DNA of 13,673 nt from an uncultured Ruminococcus sp. (GCA_902772615.1 CACYBC010000058.1:1-13673), one strand, 5' to 3'. Shown: positions 1 through 7,311, counted from the stretch's first letter. Notes: a model not told the origin generated them from the letters alone. A program made the numbers and translations.

Positions 1-825
1 AACGGTAGCAGCAACAGCGTCCATGGAAACGTTGCCGGCGCCGGCAACAGAACCGGAGTTAAGACGGGCGACCATCATGATTGCGGAGTATCCAGCGAAG
101 ATACCGCAGATAACATAGGTGATGACCCTGAGCTTGGTAGTATTAAGACCGGAAAGTCTCGCAGCAGTCTCGTTTCCGCCGAGAGCCTTGATGTGGTTTC
201 CGAGAACAGTCCTGTCAAGGATGAACCAACCGACAAGAGCCGCGATCGGGACGAAGAAGAACAGATACGGCAGACCGCCGAGAGCATCGACACCGCCGAC
301 ACCGATCTTGTGGATGATGGAATCGTTATCGAGTGTTACAGGATAACCTTTGGTCATGACCTGGTCAATACCTCTGATGATGTACTGGGTGCCAAGGGTG
401 ATAATGAAGGCGGGCAGTCTCAGTTTTGTGAGGAGAACGCCGTTCAGAAGTCCAAGGCAGGCTCCGATCACCATGGAAAGGATCCAGGAAACGATTGTGC
501 CCCACAGGGTATTGCCGACAAGGACCTTGTCAGGACCAACTGTGAAAGCTTTGATGAACATGGCCATAAGAATACCGGACATGTTCATGATCTCGCCGAT
601 GGAGAGGTCGATGTTTGCGGATGCAACAATGAATGTCTGGCCCATTGATGCAACGCATCCGATAGCGCACTGCTTGATGAAGCTGATCAGGTTCTCCCTC
701 GTTGTGAAGGCAGGTGTCGCAATGGACATGATGATCGAAAGAATGATCAGAACGATGATCAGGGACGCCTCACGAGAATGCCAAATCTTCATGAGAATGT
801 CTTTAAAGGATTTCTTTTCTTCCAC
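1..825 (-). CDS. CUT2-family (RbsC-like) sugar ABC transporter permease, partial
   Basis: This is the inner-membrane permease of a ribose/galactose/arabinose-type ABC importer, which forms the sugar channel with a binding protein and a double ATPase that are not in the window. The frame is open for 275 codons and runs off the left edge; relatives are about 320-350 residues. Seen in the translation: a short charged cytoplasmic N-terminus, a first membrane helix at about 21-40, the family segment NIDLSIGEIM at 71-80, NGVLLTKLRLPAFIITLGT at 128-146, and ALGGNETAARLSG at 214-226, followed by helices and the start of the conserved tail (MDAVAATV). The start is taken as GTG at 825-823 because AGGAG lies about 10 nt upstream; the next in-frame ATG (residue 12) lacks such a site. 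It follows araB-araA on the same strand but about 1 kb away, so arabinose as substrate is an inference only. Confidence 0.9.
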   Translation of the reverse strand, partial: MEEKKSFKDILMKIWHSREASLIIVLIILSIIMSIATPAFTTRENLISFIKQCAIGCVASMGQTFIVASANIDLSIGEIMNMSGILMAMFIKAFTVGPDKVLVGNTLWGTIVSWILSMVIGACLGLLNGVLLTKLRLPAFIITLGTQYIIRGIDQVMTKGYPVTLDNDSIIHKIGVGGVDALGGLPYLFFFVPIAALVGWFILDRTVLGNHIKALGGNETAARLSGLNTTKLRVITYVICGIFAGYSAIMMVARLNSGSVAGAGNVSMDAVAATV

Positions 826-1311
826 TTTTCGTACACTCCTTACTTTAGTGCTCCGCTGATTTGCGGAGAACCGTTTTAAAAAATGTCTTTCCGGAACGAC
901 TTCCGGGCTGGAAAAAGCTTACGCTCTTTTCCGGATTCTGCCTGATCTCGCATCAAGTGACTTGAGAAGAGGCACATTCGGTGCAGTTGCGGAATAGATC
1001 CAGCATGTAAACCGCGGGTAATGTTGTCAGAGAAGTCGGAAACATGGTTCATATTGGTCTCTGCGTCGAACCGGCTCTCCCTTCTAAAAACAACAAAATG
1101 CCCATAATGACTTCCTGGGACCGACAAGCCGACATGACATCATCATGACCTAAGAGCCGGAACTCCGGTCATCCGGATCATGACAAATCAGATCAGTCAT
1201 GCAAGTCCGGGAAGTCCCGTCCATTTTGCTGCCTGTATAACAACAAAGCAGTAACGCTCCTTGTCGGGCAATCTGCACAAGTCTGATGACCCGGCAGACT
1301 GGATCCCACGT

Positions 1312-1369
1312 GATGGTTCCTAGCAGAAGTACCCTGCAACGGGTACTGCCGTGCGATGCGGAAACCATC
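1312..1369 (-). other. long multi-part hairpin
   Basis: On the minus strand the outer arms GATGGTTTCC and GGAACCATC pair with one bulged T. Inside them GCAG pairs with CTGC and TACCC with GGGTA around the loop GTTGCA. It is the largest single secondary-structure element in the araA-permease gap. There is no T-tract after it, so it is not an intrinsic terminator. Confidence 0.6.
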
Positions 1370-1396
1370 ATAATCCATGGAAGATGCAGTTTTCAA
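1367..1396 (-). promoter_or_regulatory. possible sigma-A promoter inside the araA-permease gap
   Basis: On the minus strand TTGAAA (1396-1391) and TATGAT (1372-1367) are separated by 18 bp, each one mismatch from consensus. Transcription would begin near 1360 and give a leader of roughly 530 nt before the permease. The -10 box overlaps the base of the 1312-1369 stem. The match could be chance. Confidence 0.35.
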
Positions 1397-1442
1397 ATAG
1401 CTAAAATCAGTTCAGCTGTACCACCCGCGGTTCAATCTCTGC

Positions 1443-1482
1443 CCGCAGGCTCCTGCGTCATTTCTAATCGCAGTGCCTGCGG
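1443..1482 (-). other. two-tier hairpin
   Basis: The outer stem is an exact 8 bp pairing (CCGCAGGC with GCCTGCGG) and the inner stem an exact 5 bp pairing (CTGCG with CGCAG) separated by small internal loops, capped by an 11 nt A/T-rich loop. It is GC-rich and should be stable in RNA. No T-tract follows on either strand. Confidence 0.6.
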
Positions 1483-1842
1483 ACGAAGTATTAATACCAC
1501 GGAGATCATCACCAGCCGCATCACCTGACGCAGCCGCAGGTGTCATGATCGATACACCTGCCGTTTTTGAATTGAAAAAACCTTCTTCAATCCGATTTCG
1601 GACTGGCAGCTTTCGCTGCAGACCATATTTAATTCCTGATGCGGCTCAGACTTCAGTTCAGAAACAGAAAAGGCATTATAAGCGTCAGCCAGTCCTGTAT
1701 CTGATCCTCCCGTGCTGACTGCATCTGTCAACTGCCCTCTTCCCGGAAGACCCGGAACAGAAGAACATCTGCAGAAAGCCGCACTTCGGATTGGTCCCGT
1801 ACTGCTTCGTTCGATCGCTGAACGAAGATGGGGGCTGCCCGG

Positions 1843-3309
1843 TTATTTCAGTTTCCAGGCAAGATCTGCAAAGAACAGATCCTTCTCAAACTCCTCAGGC
1901 TTGGAATCAGCGGTAATGTGGACGAATTCGATGTCCATCATCCTCGCCAGATCCTTGAGCATCTCCGGTGTTGCATCATATGAAAGAACACTATGATGTG
2001 CGCCGCCGGCCATGAGCCACATCTTGAGCCCTTCATTAAGGCTCGGTTTCCCTTCCCACATGACTCTCGCGACGGGAAGATTGGGCATCTCGTAGATCGG
2101 CTTCACGCAGTGGATATCCTGTACCAGCATGCGGAAGCGTTCGCCCATATCGATGAGGGTAACGACGACTGCGTCTCCCTCGTGTCCCTCGAACACCAGC
2201 CTGGCGGGATCCTCGCGGTCACCTATTCCCAGCGGATGCACTTCGATCCGTGGCTTATCAGCTGCTATAGACGGGCAGACCTCCAGCATGTGGGCACCCA
2301 GAGCATACTCGGCGTTCGGATCGAGGTGATATGTGTAATCCTCCATGAAGGATGTGCCGCCTGTCATGCCTTCGGTCATCTTCTTAACGATTGAGACCAG
2401 AGCTGAAAGCTTCCAGTCACCTTCCGCGCCGTAGCCGTAGCCCTGCGCCATCAGGTGCTGGCTGGCAATGCCGGGAAGCTGCTTCATTCCGATCAGATCC
2501 TGGAATGTATTGACGAATGCGTTTGCTCCTTCCGCAGTCATCATCTTTTTCATCGCGATCTCTTCGCGGGCTTGGTAGCGGATCGTCTCGATGTCGTCAG
2601 TCGCAAGCTCATAAGTATCTGTATAGACCTTCAGCAGCTCATCGACCTCTTCTTCGGTGACCTTTCCGATCTCTTCAACAAGTTTTCCGACCGGCCATGT
2701 ATTGACCTGCCACCCGAACTTGATCTGAGCCTCGACCTTGTCGCCTTCTGTGACAGCGACTTCCCGCATATTGTCTCCGAATCTCATGACTCTGAGGTTG
2801 CGGCTGAAATCATATGCCACAGCTGCGCGCATCCAAGTTCCGATCTCATCGAGAACAGGCTGGTCTTCCCAGAATCCCGTGACGATCTTCTGCTGAAGCC
2901 TCATTCTCGCGATGATGAAACCATGCTCTCTGTCTCCATGGGCTGCCTGATTGAGGTTCATGAAGTCCATGTCGATCTCTTTATCTGGAATATAGCGGTT
3001 GTACTGAGTAGCGAAATGGAGGAGCGGCTTCTGAAGAAGTCTGAACGCTTCGATCCACATCTTTGACGGGCTGAACGTATGGCACCATGTAATGACACCG
3101 CAGCAGTTGTCATCGAAGTTTGCTTCTTTGGCATACTGAGTTGCCTCATCCCAGGTCTTTACTATCCCCTTGAACTTTAGTTCGTAAGGAAGGGACTTTG
3201 ACATCTTCTCAGCCATTTCCTGAGCTCTGGCTGCCACAGTCTCCAGTACTTCATTTCCGTACAGGAACTGGCTTCCGACTACGAACCAGAAATTCTTTTT
3301 ATTACCCAT
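1843..3309 (-). CDS. araA: L-arabinose isomerase
   Basis: This cytoplasmic enzyme interconverts L-arabinose and L-ribulose, the first step of the bacterial arabinose pathway, and needs a divalent metal (Mn2+ in characterised members). The 488 residues match the family length (about 490-500). The N-terminal segment FWFVVGSQFLYGNE and the metal/catalytic motifs are visible: Glu296 in AEGDWK, Glu323 in FMEDYTYHL, His340 in LGAHMLEVCP, and the His pair 438-439 in GGAHHS, corresponding to Glu306, Glu333, His350 and His450 of the E. coli enzyme. The start ATG has GGAG at a good distance. It lies 17 nt downstream of the ribulokinase stop, so the two form one operon, likely controlled by the divergent AraR-like repressor. 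An 8 bp hairpin (1805-1827) follows the stop codon but has no T-tract. Confidence 0.98.
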   Translation of the reverse strand: MGNKKNFWFVVGSQFLYGNEVLETVAARAQEMAEKMSKSLPYELKFKGIVKTWDEATQYAKEANFDDNCCGVITWCHTFSPSKMWIEAFRLLQKPLLHFATQYNRYIPDKEIDMDFMNLNQAAHGDREHGFIIARMRLQQKIVTGFWEDQPVLDEIGTWMRAAVAYDFSRNLRVMRFGDNMREVAVTEGDKVEAQIKFGWQVNTWPVGKLVEEIGKVTEEEVDELLKVYTDTYELATDDIETIRYQAREEIAMKKMMTAEGANAFVNTFQDLIGMKQLPGIASQHLMAQGYGYGAEGDWKLSALVSIVKKMTEGMTGGTSFMEDYTYHLDPNAEYALGAHMLEVCPSIAADKPRIEVHPLGIGDREDPARLVFEGHEGDAVVVTLIDMGERFRMLVQDIHCVKPIYEMPNLPVARVMWEGKPSLNEGLKMWLMAGGAHHSVLSYDATPEMLKDLARMMDIEFVHITADSKPEEFEKDLFFADLAWKLK

Positions 3310-3326
3310 TTATTATTCTCCGATCA

Positions 3327-4877
3327 TTAACCGAGTACATCAGCGGCGAGCTTTTCAGCCGGCAGCAGCTCCATATACTTTTCTATATAATTCCTGAAGC
3401 CTTCAACATCCTGAGCATCCGGATCGACTGATCTTACGCTGGATGCCGCAAACACCTTACCATTCAGGAAGCTGTCCAGGCTTTCGCCTTCTTCCTTGCG
3501 GACCATATACTCTGCAAGGATAGCCATTCCCCACGGGCCGCCTTCGCCTGCGGTGCTCATCAGAGAGATAGGTACATTGAGCGCACCGGAGATCAGTTTC
3601 TGTCCGGCGTTCGTGGTCTTGAAAAGACCGCCGTGCCCAAACATCTTGTCTATCTTCACTCCCTCTTTATCGAGGATCCTCATTCCGACGCAAAGCGTTG
3701 AGAACGAAGCATAGATCAGGGATCTGCAAACATTGGCAACACTGAAATCGGAATCAACTCTTCTGAAGAGGGCGGGAACACCTTTATCTGCTCCGACTAC
3801 AGGCTCACCGGAGAAGTAGTTGAAGAAGAACAGACCACCTGCATCCTTCTCACCTTCAAGAGAAGAACTGAAGACCACATTGTACAGGTCATCCATTGAT
3901 ACTTTGAGTCCGAGTTTTTCGATCATCTCCCTGAACAGTCTGATCCATTCGTCAGTCTCTGTGGAGCATGTGTTGCAGTGGACCATTGCCACGGGTTTTC
4001 CGTCAGGAGTCGTGACCATGTCGATCTCGGGATGGACTTCCTTGAGAGGTCCTTCAAGAACAGTCATTGCAAAGATCGATGTTCCGGCAGAGATGTTTCC
4101 TGTCCTCTCTGCAACACTGTTAGTCGCGACCATTCCCGTTCCGGCATCGCCTTCCGGCGGGCAGAACGGAATACCGGCCTTGATGTCTCCGTCGGGATCA
4201 AGCAGCAGCGCGCCTTCCTGTGTAAGGTATCCGGCGTTGTCTCCTGCGGTCAGGATCTTCGGGAAGATGTCGGCTATCGTATAGGGCAGTCCGTTTGTCT
4301 TGAGAAGATCATTGAACTTCTTCTCCATCTTCTCATCGAACTTCATCGTAGTGGAGTCGATCGGGAACATACCGGACGCATCGCCGAGGCCGAGGACCTT
4401 CTTGCCTGTCAGTTTCCAGTGAACGTATCCGGCAGGAGTCGTCATGAATTTGATCTCATCAAGGCGCTCTTCCTTATTGAGTATCGCCTGATAGAGATGC
4501 GATACGCTCCATCTCTGCGGAATATTGAAATTAAACAGCTTTGTCAGTTCATCCGCAGCCGGTCCTGTAGTCGTATTCCTCCAGGTCCTGAACGGAGCAA
4601 CAAGCTCATCATTTCCGTCAAATGCAAGATATCCGTGCATCATCGCGGAAACACCGATGGATGTGATGCCCTTGAGTTCCTGATCATACTGCTCCTTGAA
4701 GTCTCTCTTCAGGTCACGGAAAGCGTCCTGCAGACCTTCCCAGAAATCATCAAGGTGATATGTCCAGTAACCGCCCTCAAAACGGTTCTCCCATTCATGT
4801 GAACCGTTGGCGATGGGTTCCTGATTGTCGTCGATCAATACTGCCTTGATACGGGTCGAACCGAACTCGACTCCCAT
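3327..4877 (-). CDS. araB: L-ribulokinase-type FGGY carbohydrate kinase
   Basis: This is probably the ATP-dependent kinase that converts L-ribulose to L-ribulose-5-phosphate. The 516 residues from the first ATG show the FGGY fold: the first ATP-site strand GVEFGSTRIKAVLID at 2-16, the substrate-side motif SAMMHGYLAF at 77-86, the GDAG motif with candidate catalytic Asp244, the second phosphate loop SAGTS at 263-267, and C-terminal ATP-domain motifs FGHGGLFKT at 413-421 and GEGGPWGMAILA at 444-455. Sequence alone cannot exclude a related ketopentose, but the position next to araA supports ribulose. The start is uncertain: the ATG at 4877 has no clear ribosome binding site and places Met inside the first beta-strand. 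An excellent GAGGTGA at 4917-4911 points instead to an in-frame ACG at 4904-4902, which would add nine residues (TKKSFERLY); an in-frame TGA lies two codons further up. Confidence 0.92.
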   Translation of the reverse strand: MGVEFGSTRIKAVLIDDNQEPIANGSHEWENRFEGGYWTYHLDDFWEGLQDAFRDLKRDFKEQYDQELKGITSIGVSAMMHGYLAFDGNDELVAPFRTWRNTTTGPAADELTKLFNFNIPQRWSVSHLYQAILNKEERLDEIKFMTTPAGYVHWKLTGKKVLGLGDASGMFPIDSTTMKFDEKMEKKFNDLLKTNGLPYTIADIFPKILTAGDNAGYLTQEGALLLDPDGDIKAGIPFCPPEGDAGTGMVATNSVAERTGNISAGTSIFAMTVLEGPLKEVHPEIDMVTTPDGKPVAMVHCNTCSTETDEWIRLFREMIEKLGLKVSMDDLYNVVFSSSLEGEKDAGGLFFFNYFSGEPVVGADKGVPALFRRVDSDFSVANVCRSLIYASFSTLCVGMRILDKEGVKIDKMFGHGGLFKTTNAGQKLISGALNVPISLMSTAGEGGPWGMAILAEYMVRKEEGESLDSFLNGKVFAASSVRSVDPDAQDVEGFRNYIEKYMELLPAEKLAADVLG

Positions 4878-4910
4878 ATACAGTCTTTCAAATGACTTTT
4901 TCGTAGCTGT

Positions 4911-4917
4911 TCACCTC
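4911..4917 (-). promoter_or_regulatory. ribosome binding site pointing to a non-ATG araB start
   Basis: Minus-strand GAGGTGA is a strong Shine-Dalgarno sequence. It ends 6 nt before an in-frame ACG (4904-4902) but more than 30 nt before the first ATG (4877), which is too far to serve that ATG. This suggests that translation begins at ACG. Confidence 0.6.
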
Positions 4918-4924
4918 ATTTTCA

Positions 4925-4941
4925 ATACAAATAATTTGTAT
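4925..4941. promoter_or_regulatory. perfect 17 bp palindrome in the araB leader, probable AraR operator
   Basis: ATACAAATAATTTGTAT is a perfect dyad around a central A. It lies just upstream of the araB ribosome binding site and downstream of the ara promoter elements. Its half-site ATTTGTAT recurs exactly at 5142-5149. Known AraR operators of Bacillus are A/T-rich dyads built on TTGT and ACAA halves. Here the halves are arranged ACAAAT..ATTTGT, so assignment to AraR is an inference. Confidence 0.6.
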
Positions 4942-4995
4942 CTATTAGTCTATAATATAAATAACCGCCGAAAAAATATACCTCGGCACGCTAAA

Positions 4996-5024
4996 ATCAT
5001 AGCAATTTGACGGTGATATTGCAA
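4996..5024 (-). promoter_or_regulatory. probable ara operon promoter
   Basis: On the minus strand TTGCAA (5024-5019) and TATGAT (5001-4996) are spaced by 17 bp. Transcription would begin near 4989, giving an approximately 85-110 nt leader that includes the 4925-4941 palindrome, where a bound repressor could act as a roadblock. A second A/T-rich -10-like TATTAT lies at 4957-4952 but has no good -35. Confidence 0.5.
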
Positions 5025-5078
5025 CGAAAAATGAACTCCCGATGAATAATTTCGTCCATTTCAACAAGACAACTTTTA

Positions 5079-5096
5079 TTGTATTGTTGAATACGA
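5079..5096. promoter_or_regulatory. imperfect TTGTAT/ATACGA dyad, possible AraR operator
   Basis: TTGTAT (5079-5084) and ATACGA (5091-5096) form an inverted repeat with 5 of 6 pairs. The first ten bases, TTGTATTGTT, recur exactly at 5144-5153, 65 bp away, close to a whole number of helical turns. The site lies between the divergent ara and araR promoters. Confidence 0.45.
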
Positions 5097-5143
5097 CATT
5101 ACACATTCCGAGACAGCTTTCATATTGTCCCTTCCAGCCTCAT

Positions 5144-5160
5144 TTGTATTGTTTATTCAA
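5144..5160. promoter_or_regulatory. imperfect TTGTAT/ATTCAA dyad, possible AraR operator
   Basis: TTGTAT (5144-5149) and ATTCAA (5155-5160) pair in 5 of 6 positions. The site is just upstream of the araR -35 box and repeats the 10-mer found at 5079-5088, so it could serve autoregulation or looping together with the other dyads. Confidence 0.45.
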
Positions 5161-5171
5161 GGAAATAATCC

Positions 5172-5200
5172 TTGTTTTTAATAACAAATTACGGTAATAT
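5172..5200 (+). promoter_or_regulatory. promoter of the araR-like gene, overlapped by a dyad
   Basis: TTGTTT (5172-5177) and TAATAT (5195-5200) are spaced by exactly 17 bp, giving a transcription start near 5207, about 30 nt before the chosen start codon. The near-palindrome TTGTTTTTAATAACAA (5172-5187, one mismatched pair) covers the -35 box and could be an autorepression operator. Confidence 0.6.
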
Positions 5201-5237
5201 GTACCCGATTCGCATTGTTTTTTGTCGGAGGATAGAA

Positions 5238-6293
5238 ATGGCCAGAAATCCGAAGTATATGCAGGTAGCTCTGGATCTCAAGGAAAAACTCACTAATTAT
5301 ACATACAATCAGAAACTTCCGACCGAAGCTGAACTTGTCCAGATGTACAGTGTCAGCCGACAAACTATAAGAGTATGCCTTGACATTCTAAGAGAAGAAG
5401 GCCTTATACAAAGCATACAGGGAAGCGGTTCATACTATACAGGGAAGCACTCAACCCATGAAAAGACTATGCGCATAGGTGTAATTACGACCTATATCAG
5501 CGACTATATATTCCCTTCCATCCTTCGCAGCATCGAAGAGACTCTGACGCAGAACTCATATTCACTGATGCTAAACGCCACAAACAACAGCGTCTCTACA
5601 GAAAGCCAGATCCTTCTGACTCTGAATGACAGCTCCATAGACGGCCTTATCGTTGAAGGCACTAAAACAGCCCTTCCAAGTCCTAACCTGTCTTTCTATC
5701 ACAGGCTTGCCGGGATGAATATCCCCGTGGTATTCATACACGGTTATTACGGTAATCTGAAGCATGAGAATATCATCCATGTTGTCACAGACGATTACAA
5801 GGGCGGATGCATAGTGACTGAACGCCTTGCAGAAAAAGGTCACAGAGCAATAGGCAGTCTCTTCAAGAGCGATGACATACAGGGTATCAACAGATACTCC
5901 GGATATATAGATACGCTCGCGCAGAGAGGCATCCCCATTAATGACAGCAATATAATGTGGTTCACTACGGAATCAAGAGACACCACCATAAACAAGTCCA
6001 ATCCGAACCTTCTGAAACTGATAAACAGCTGCAGCGCCGTGGTCTGCTACAATGACGAGATCGCTGTGAGACTTGCCGACATCCTGAACAGCGTTCCGAA
6101 TACTGTCAAATCCATAGTCAGTTTCGACAACTGTCTCAAGCCGGATCTCAGCGGAATAGAATTCTTCTCACTGGAACATCCGAAGGGAGAACTCGGTGTC
6201 ATAGCAGTTCGCAAGCTTCTCAATATGATAAACGGACTTAAGGAACAATCAGTCGCCCTCAACTGGAAACCATCCGGCGTCACATCCAGATAA
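5238..6293 (+). CDS. araR: AraR-like GntR/LacI-type arabinose repressor
   Basis: This is a transcription regulator of 351 residues, close to the 362 of Bacillus subtilis AraR, with the same hybrid build. The N-terminal winged helix-turn-helix of the GntR type (residues about 1-70) reads PKYMQVALDLKEKL, then LPTEAELVQMYSVSRQTIRVCLDIL and EGLIQSIQGSGSYY in fragments; the rest is a LacI/periplasmic-binding-protein-like sensor domain (from about 77, beginning MRIGVITTYISDYIFPSILR). In the known family L-arabinose releases the repressor from its operators. The start is ATG 5238, with GGAGG 6 nt upstream. An upstream in-frame ATG at 5172 is rejected because it falls inside the -35 box of the probable promoter. 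It is divergent from araB-araA and separated by an operator-rich region, which supports control of that operon and of itself. Confidence 0.93.
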   Translation: MARNPKYMQVALDLKEKLTNYTYNQKLPTEAELVQMYSVSRQTIRVCLDILREEGLIQSIQGSGSYYTGKHSTHEKTMRIGVITTYISDYIFPSILRSIEETLTQNSYSLMLNATNNSVSTESQILLTLNDSSIDGLIVEGTKTALPSPNLSFYHRLAGMNIPVVFIHGYYGNLKHENIIHVVTDDYKGGCIVTERLAEKGHRAIGSLFKSDDIQGINRYSGYIDTLAQRGIPINDSNIMWFTTESRDTTINKSNPNLLKLINSCSAVVCYNDEIAVRLADILNSVPNTVKSIVSFDNCLKPDLSGIEFFSLEHPKGELGVIAVRKLLNMINGLKEQSVALNWKPSGVTSR

Positions 6294-6315
6294 AATAAAC
6301 GATATCAACAGAATC

Positions 6316-6336
6316 AAGGCTGGAAACAGCCTTTTT
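6316..6336 (+). terminator. intrinsic terminator after araR
   Basis: A 7 bp stem (AAGGCTG with CAGCCTT) closed by a GAAA tetraloop is followed by a run of T. It lies 23 nt after the araR stop codon and separates araR from the following esterase-like gene. Confidence 0.85.
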
Positions 6337-6407
6337 GTTGCTCGTATTTAGGCTTATACTATTATTGATGATTAATTAGTTGATTTAAGGAAAGGAAATG
6401 AACAGCC

Positions 6408-7274
6408 ATGAGCATGATGCGAATCAATTACCGCAGCGAAATACTTGGACGATATGTGGATGTCACCATCGTTTATCCGACCGACAGACTTACGATCCAT
6501 GAAGCCGGCGACAGGGTTGTGGCCAATCCGGCAGATGTGAAAAAACTGTCCCCTTATGTTCCGGGGATGAAATTCCAGACCATCTATCTGATGCACGGCG
6601 GCGGAGATGATGATACTCTGACCTACCGTTATACAAACGCCGAACGTTTTGCACAGGATCACTATGTGATGCTGGTAACTCCCAATATCGTTCACAGTTA
6701 CGGCATCGACACAGCTTACGGCGTGAAATATCAGACATTCCTGGCAGAAGAGCTTCCCCTGTTCATTCAGACGATGTTCGCCTCTTCTCCCAGACGTGAG
6801 GATAATTTCATCATGGGATATGCCATGGGGGGAAACGTTGCTTTGGGCACCGCGCTCCTTCATCCTGAACTGTTCCAGACATGCGTCGACATGTCCGGAG
6901 GCATAGGCATGACCCTGGACACCGAAGCACTGAAGACAGAGCTTGACTCGGCTCACTTCAGAAACGGTCTTTACCGCACGACTTTCGGTGAGCCAGAAGA
7001 TCAGGATACCGCTGCGCACAATCTGTACAATGCAGTAAAAAAGAGCATCGCGGAAGGAAAAGAACTTACCGATCTGCACATAGTGTGCGGCAGCAACGAG
7101 TTCATTAGGAAACGTGTTGAGAACGATGTCAGGATCCTCGGTGAGCTCGGCTATCCCGTCAACTACATAGTGGCGGAAGGATACGATCACAGCTTCCCGC
7201 TCTGGGAAGCGTACATACCCTATGCAATGGATAACCTTCTTCCTCTCAGGAACGCTCCTATTTATCCGGACTGA
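6408..7274 (+). CDS. esterase-family (alpha/beta hydrolase) protein lacking the catalytic serine
   Basis: The 288 residues belong to the D/S-formylglutathione-hydrolase-like esterase family (putative esterase, alpha/beta hydrolase fold). Visible features are the oxyanion loop IYLMHGGGDDD at 59-69, the elbow region EDNFIMGYAMGGNVAL at 131-146, a strand LHIVCGSNEF at 223-232 and the final histidine in EGYDHSFPLW at 257-266 (His261). The nucleophile elbow, normally G-x-S-x-G, reads G-Y-A-M-G here: Ala139 replaces Ser. The usual acidic residue (E-D in relatives) reads N-E at 230-231. The protein is therefore probably not a serine esterase by the standard mechanism; it may be a binding, structural or regulatory pseudoenzyme. 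It carries an extra segment of about 15-20 residues near 25-50 that its two paralogs lack. No signal peptide is visible. AAGGAAAGG precedes the start. It is convergent with potD. Confidence 0.88.
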   Translation: MSMMRINYRSEILGRYVDVTIVYPTDRLTIHEAGDRVVANPADVKKLSPYVPGMKFQTIYLMHGGGDDDTLTYRYTNAERFAQDHYVMLVTPNIVHSYGIDTAYGVKYQTFLAEELPLFIQTMFASSPRREDNFIMGYAMGGNVALGTALLHPELFQTCVDMSGGIGMTLDTEALKTELDSAHFRNGLYRTTFGEPEDQDTAAHNLYNAVKKSIAEGKELTDLHIVCGSNEFIRKRVENDVRILGELGYPVNYIVAEGYDHSFPLWEAYIPYAMDNLLPLRNAPIYPD

Positions 7275-7311
7275 CCTGCTATCTCTGATATCTGTTTCGT
7301 TCGCATAATCG

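Larger units (their letters stand above)
826..1842 (-). other. ~1 kb gene-free, hairpin-rich region between araA and the permease
   Basis: No convincing reading frame exists here; the short open frames on both strands have no family resemblance or good ribosome binding site. Instead there are many inverted repeats: 1805-1827 (8 bp stem just after araA), 1606-1619 (5 bp stem), 1537-1560 (7 bp), 1443-1482 (8 bp outer plus 5 bp inner stem), 1312-1369 (a long interrupted stem of about 9+4+5 bp), 1280-1300 (6 bp), 1179-1201 (6 bp), 910-932 (9 bp with one bulge), 891-906 (6 bp) and 851-868 (6 bp). Read as minus-strand RNA, two loops are GNRA tetraloops (GAAA at 1606-1619, GTAA at 910-932), which favours a minus-strand transcript. 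It could be a long structured leader or internal untranslated region, a separate ncRNA, or decayed sequence. I do not recognise a known RNA class. Confidence 0.55.

Noticed and set aside
193..859. Two overlapping plus-strand open frames of 151 and 169 codons
   Set aside because: They are antisense to the permease, whose minus-strand frame shows clear CUT2 motifs and runs through the window edge.
1418..1428. GCGGGTGGTAC on the minus strand, resembling the T-box sequence
   Set aside because: The conserved flanks (AGGGTGG followed by ACCGCG) do not match, no terminator follows, and the downstream gene is not an amino-acid or tRNA-synthetase gene.
1569..1600. Possible terminator near the T-run at 1575-1580 (minus strand)
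   Set aside because: The nearest stem (AGTCCG with CGGATT) is short, includes a G-T pair and is separated from the T-run by about 8 nt.
826..1842. Group II intron, group I intron or retroelement in the araA-permease gap
   Set aside because: I could not find a domain V-like hairpin, group I core sequences or a reverse-transcriptase or endonuclease frame. This was by eye only, so a covariance-model search could overturn it.
2455..3066. 203-codon open frame on the plus strand
   Set aside because: It is a mirror frame of araA with no family motifs or plausible start context.
3978..4802. 274-codon open frame on the plus strand
   Set aside because: It lies wholly inside the well-supported ribulokinase gene on the opposite strand; the translation is rich in His, Cys and Arg and resembles no family.
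5172..5237. Upstream in-frame ATG for the AraR-like protein, adding 22 residues
   Set aside because: It overlaps the -35 element of a 17 bp-spaced promoter and has no ribosome binding site, while ATG 5238 has GGAGG at 6 nt and begins with the normal family N-terminus.
6372..7190. 272-codon open frame on the minus strand
   Set aside because: It is antisense to the esterase-like gene at 6408-7274, which has conserved family motifs; the antisense protein has none.
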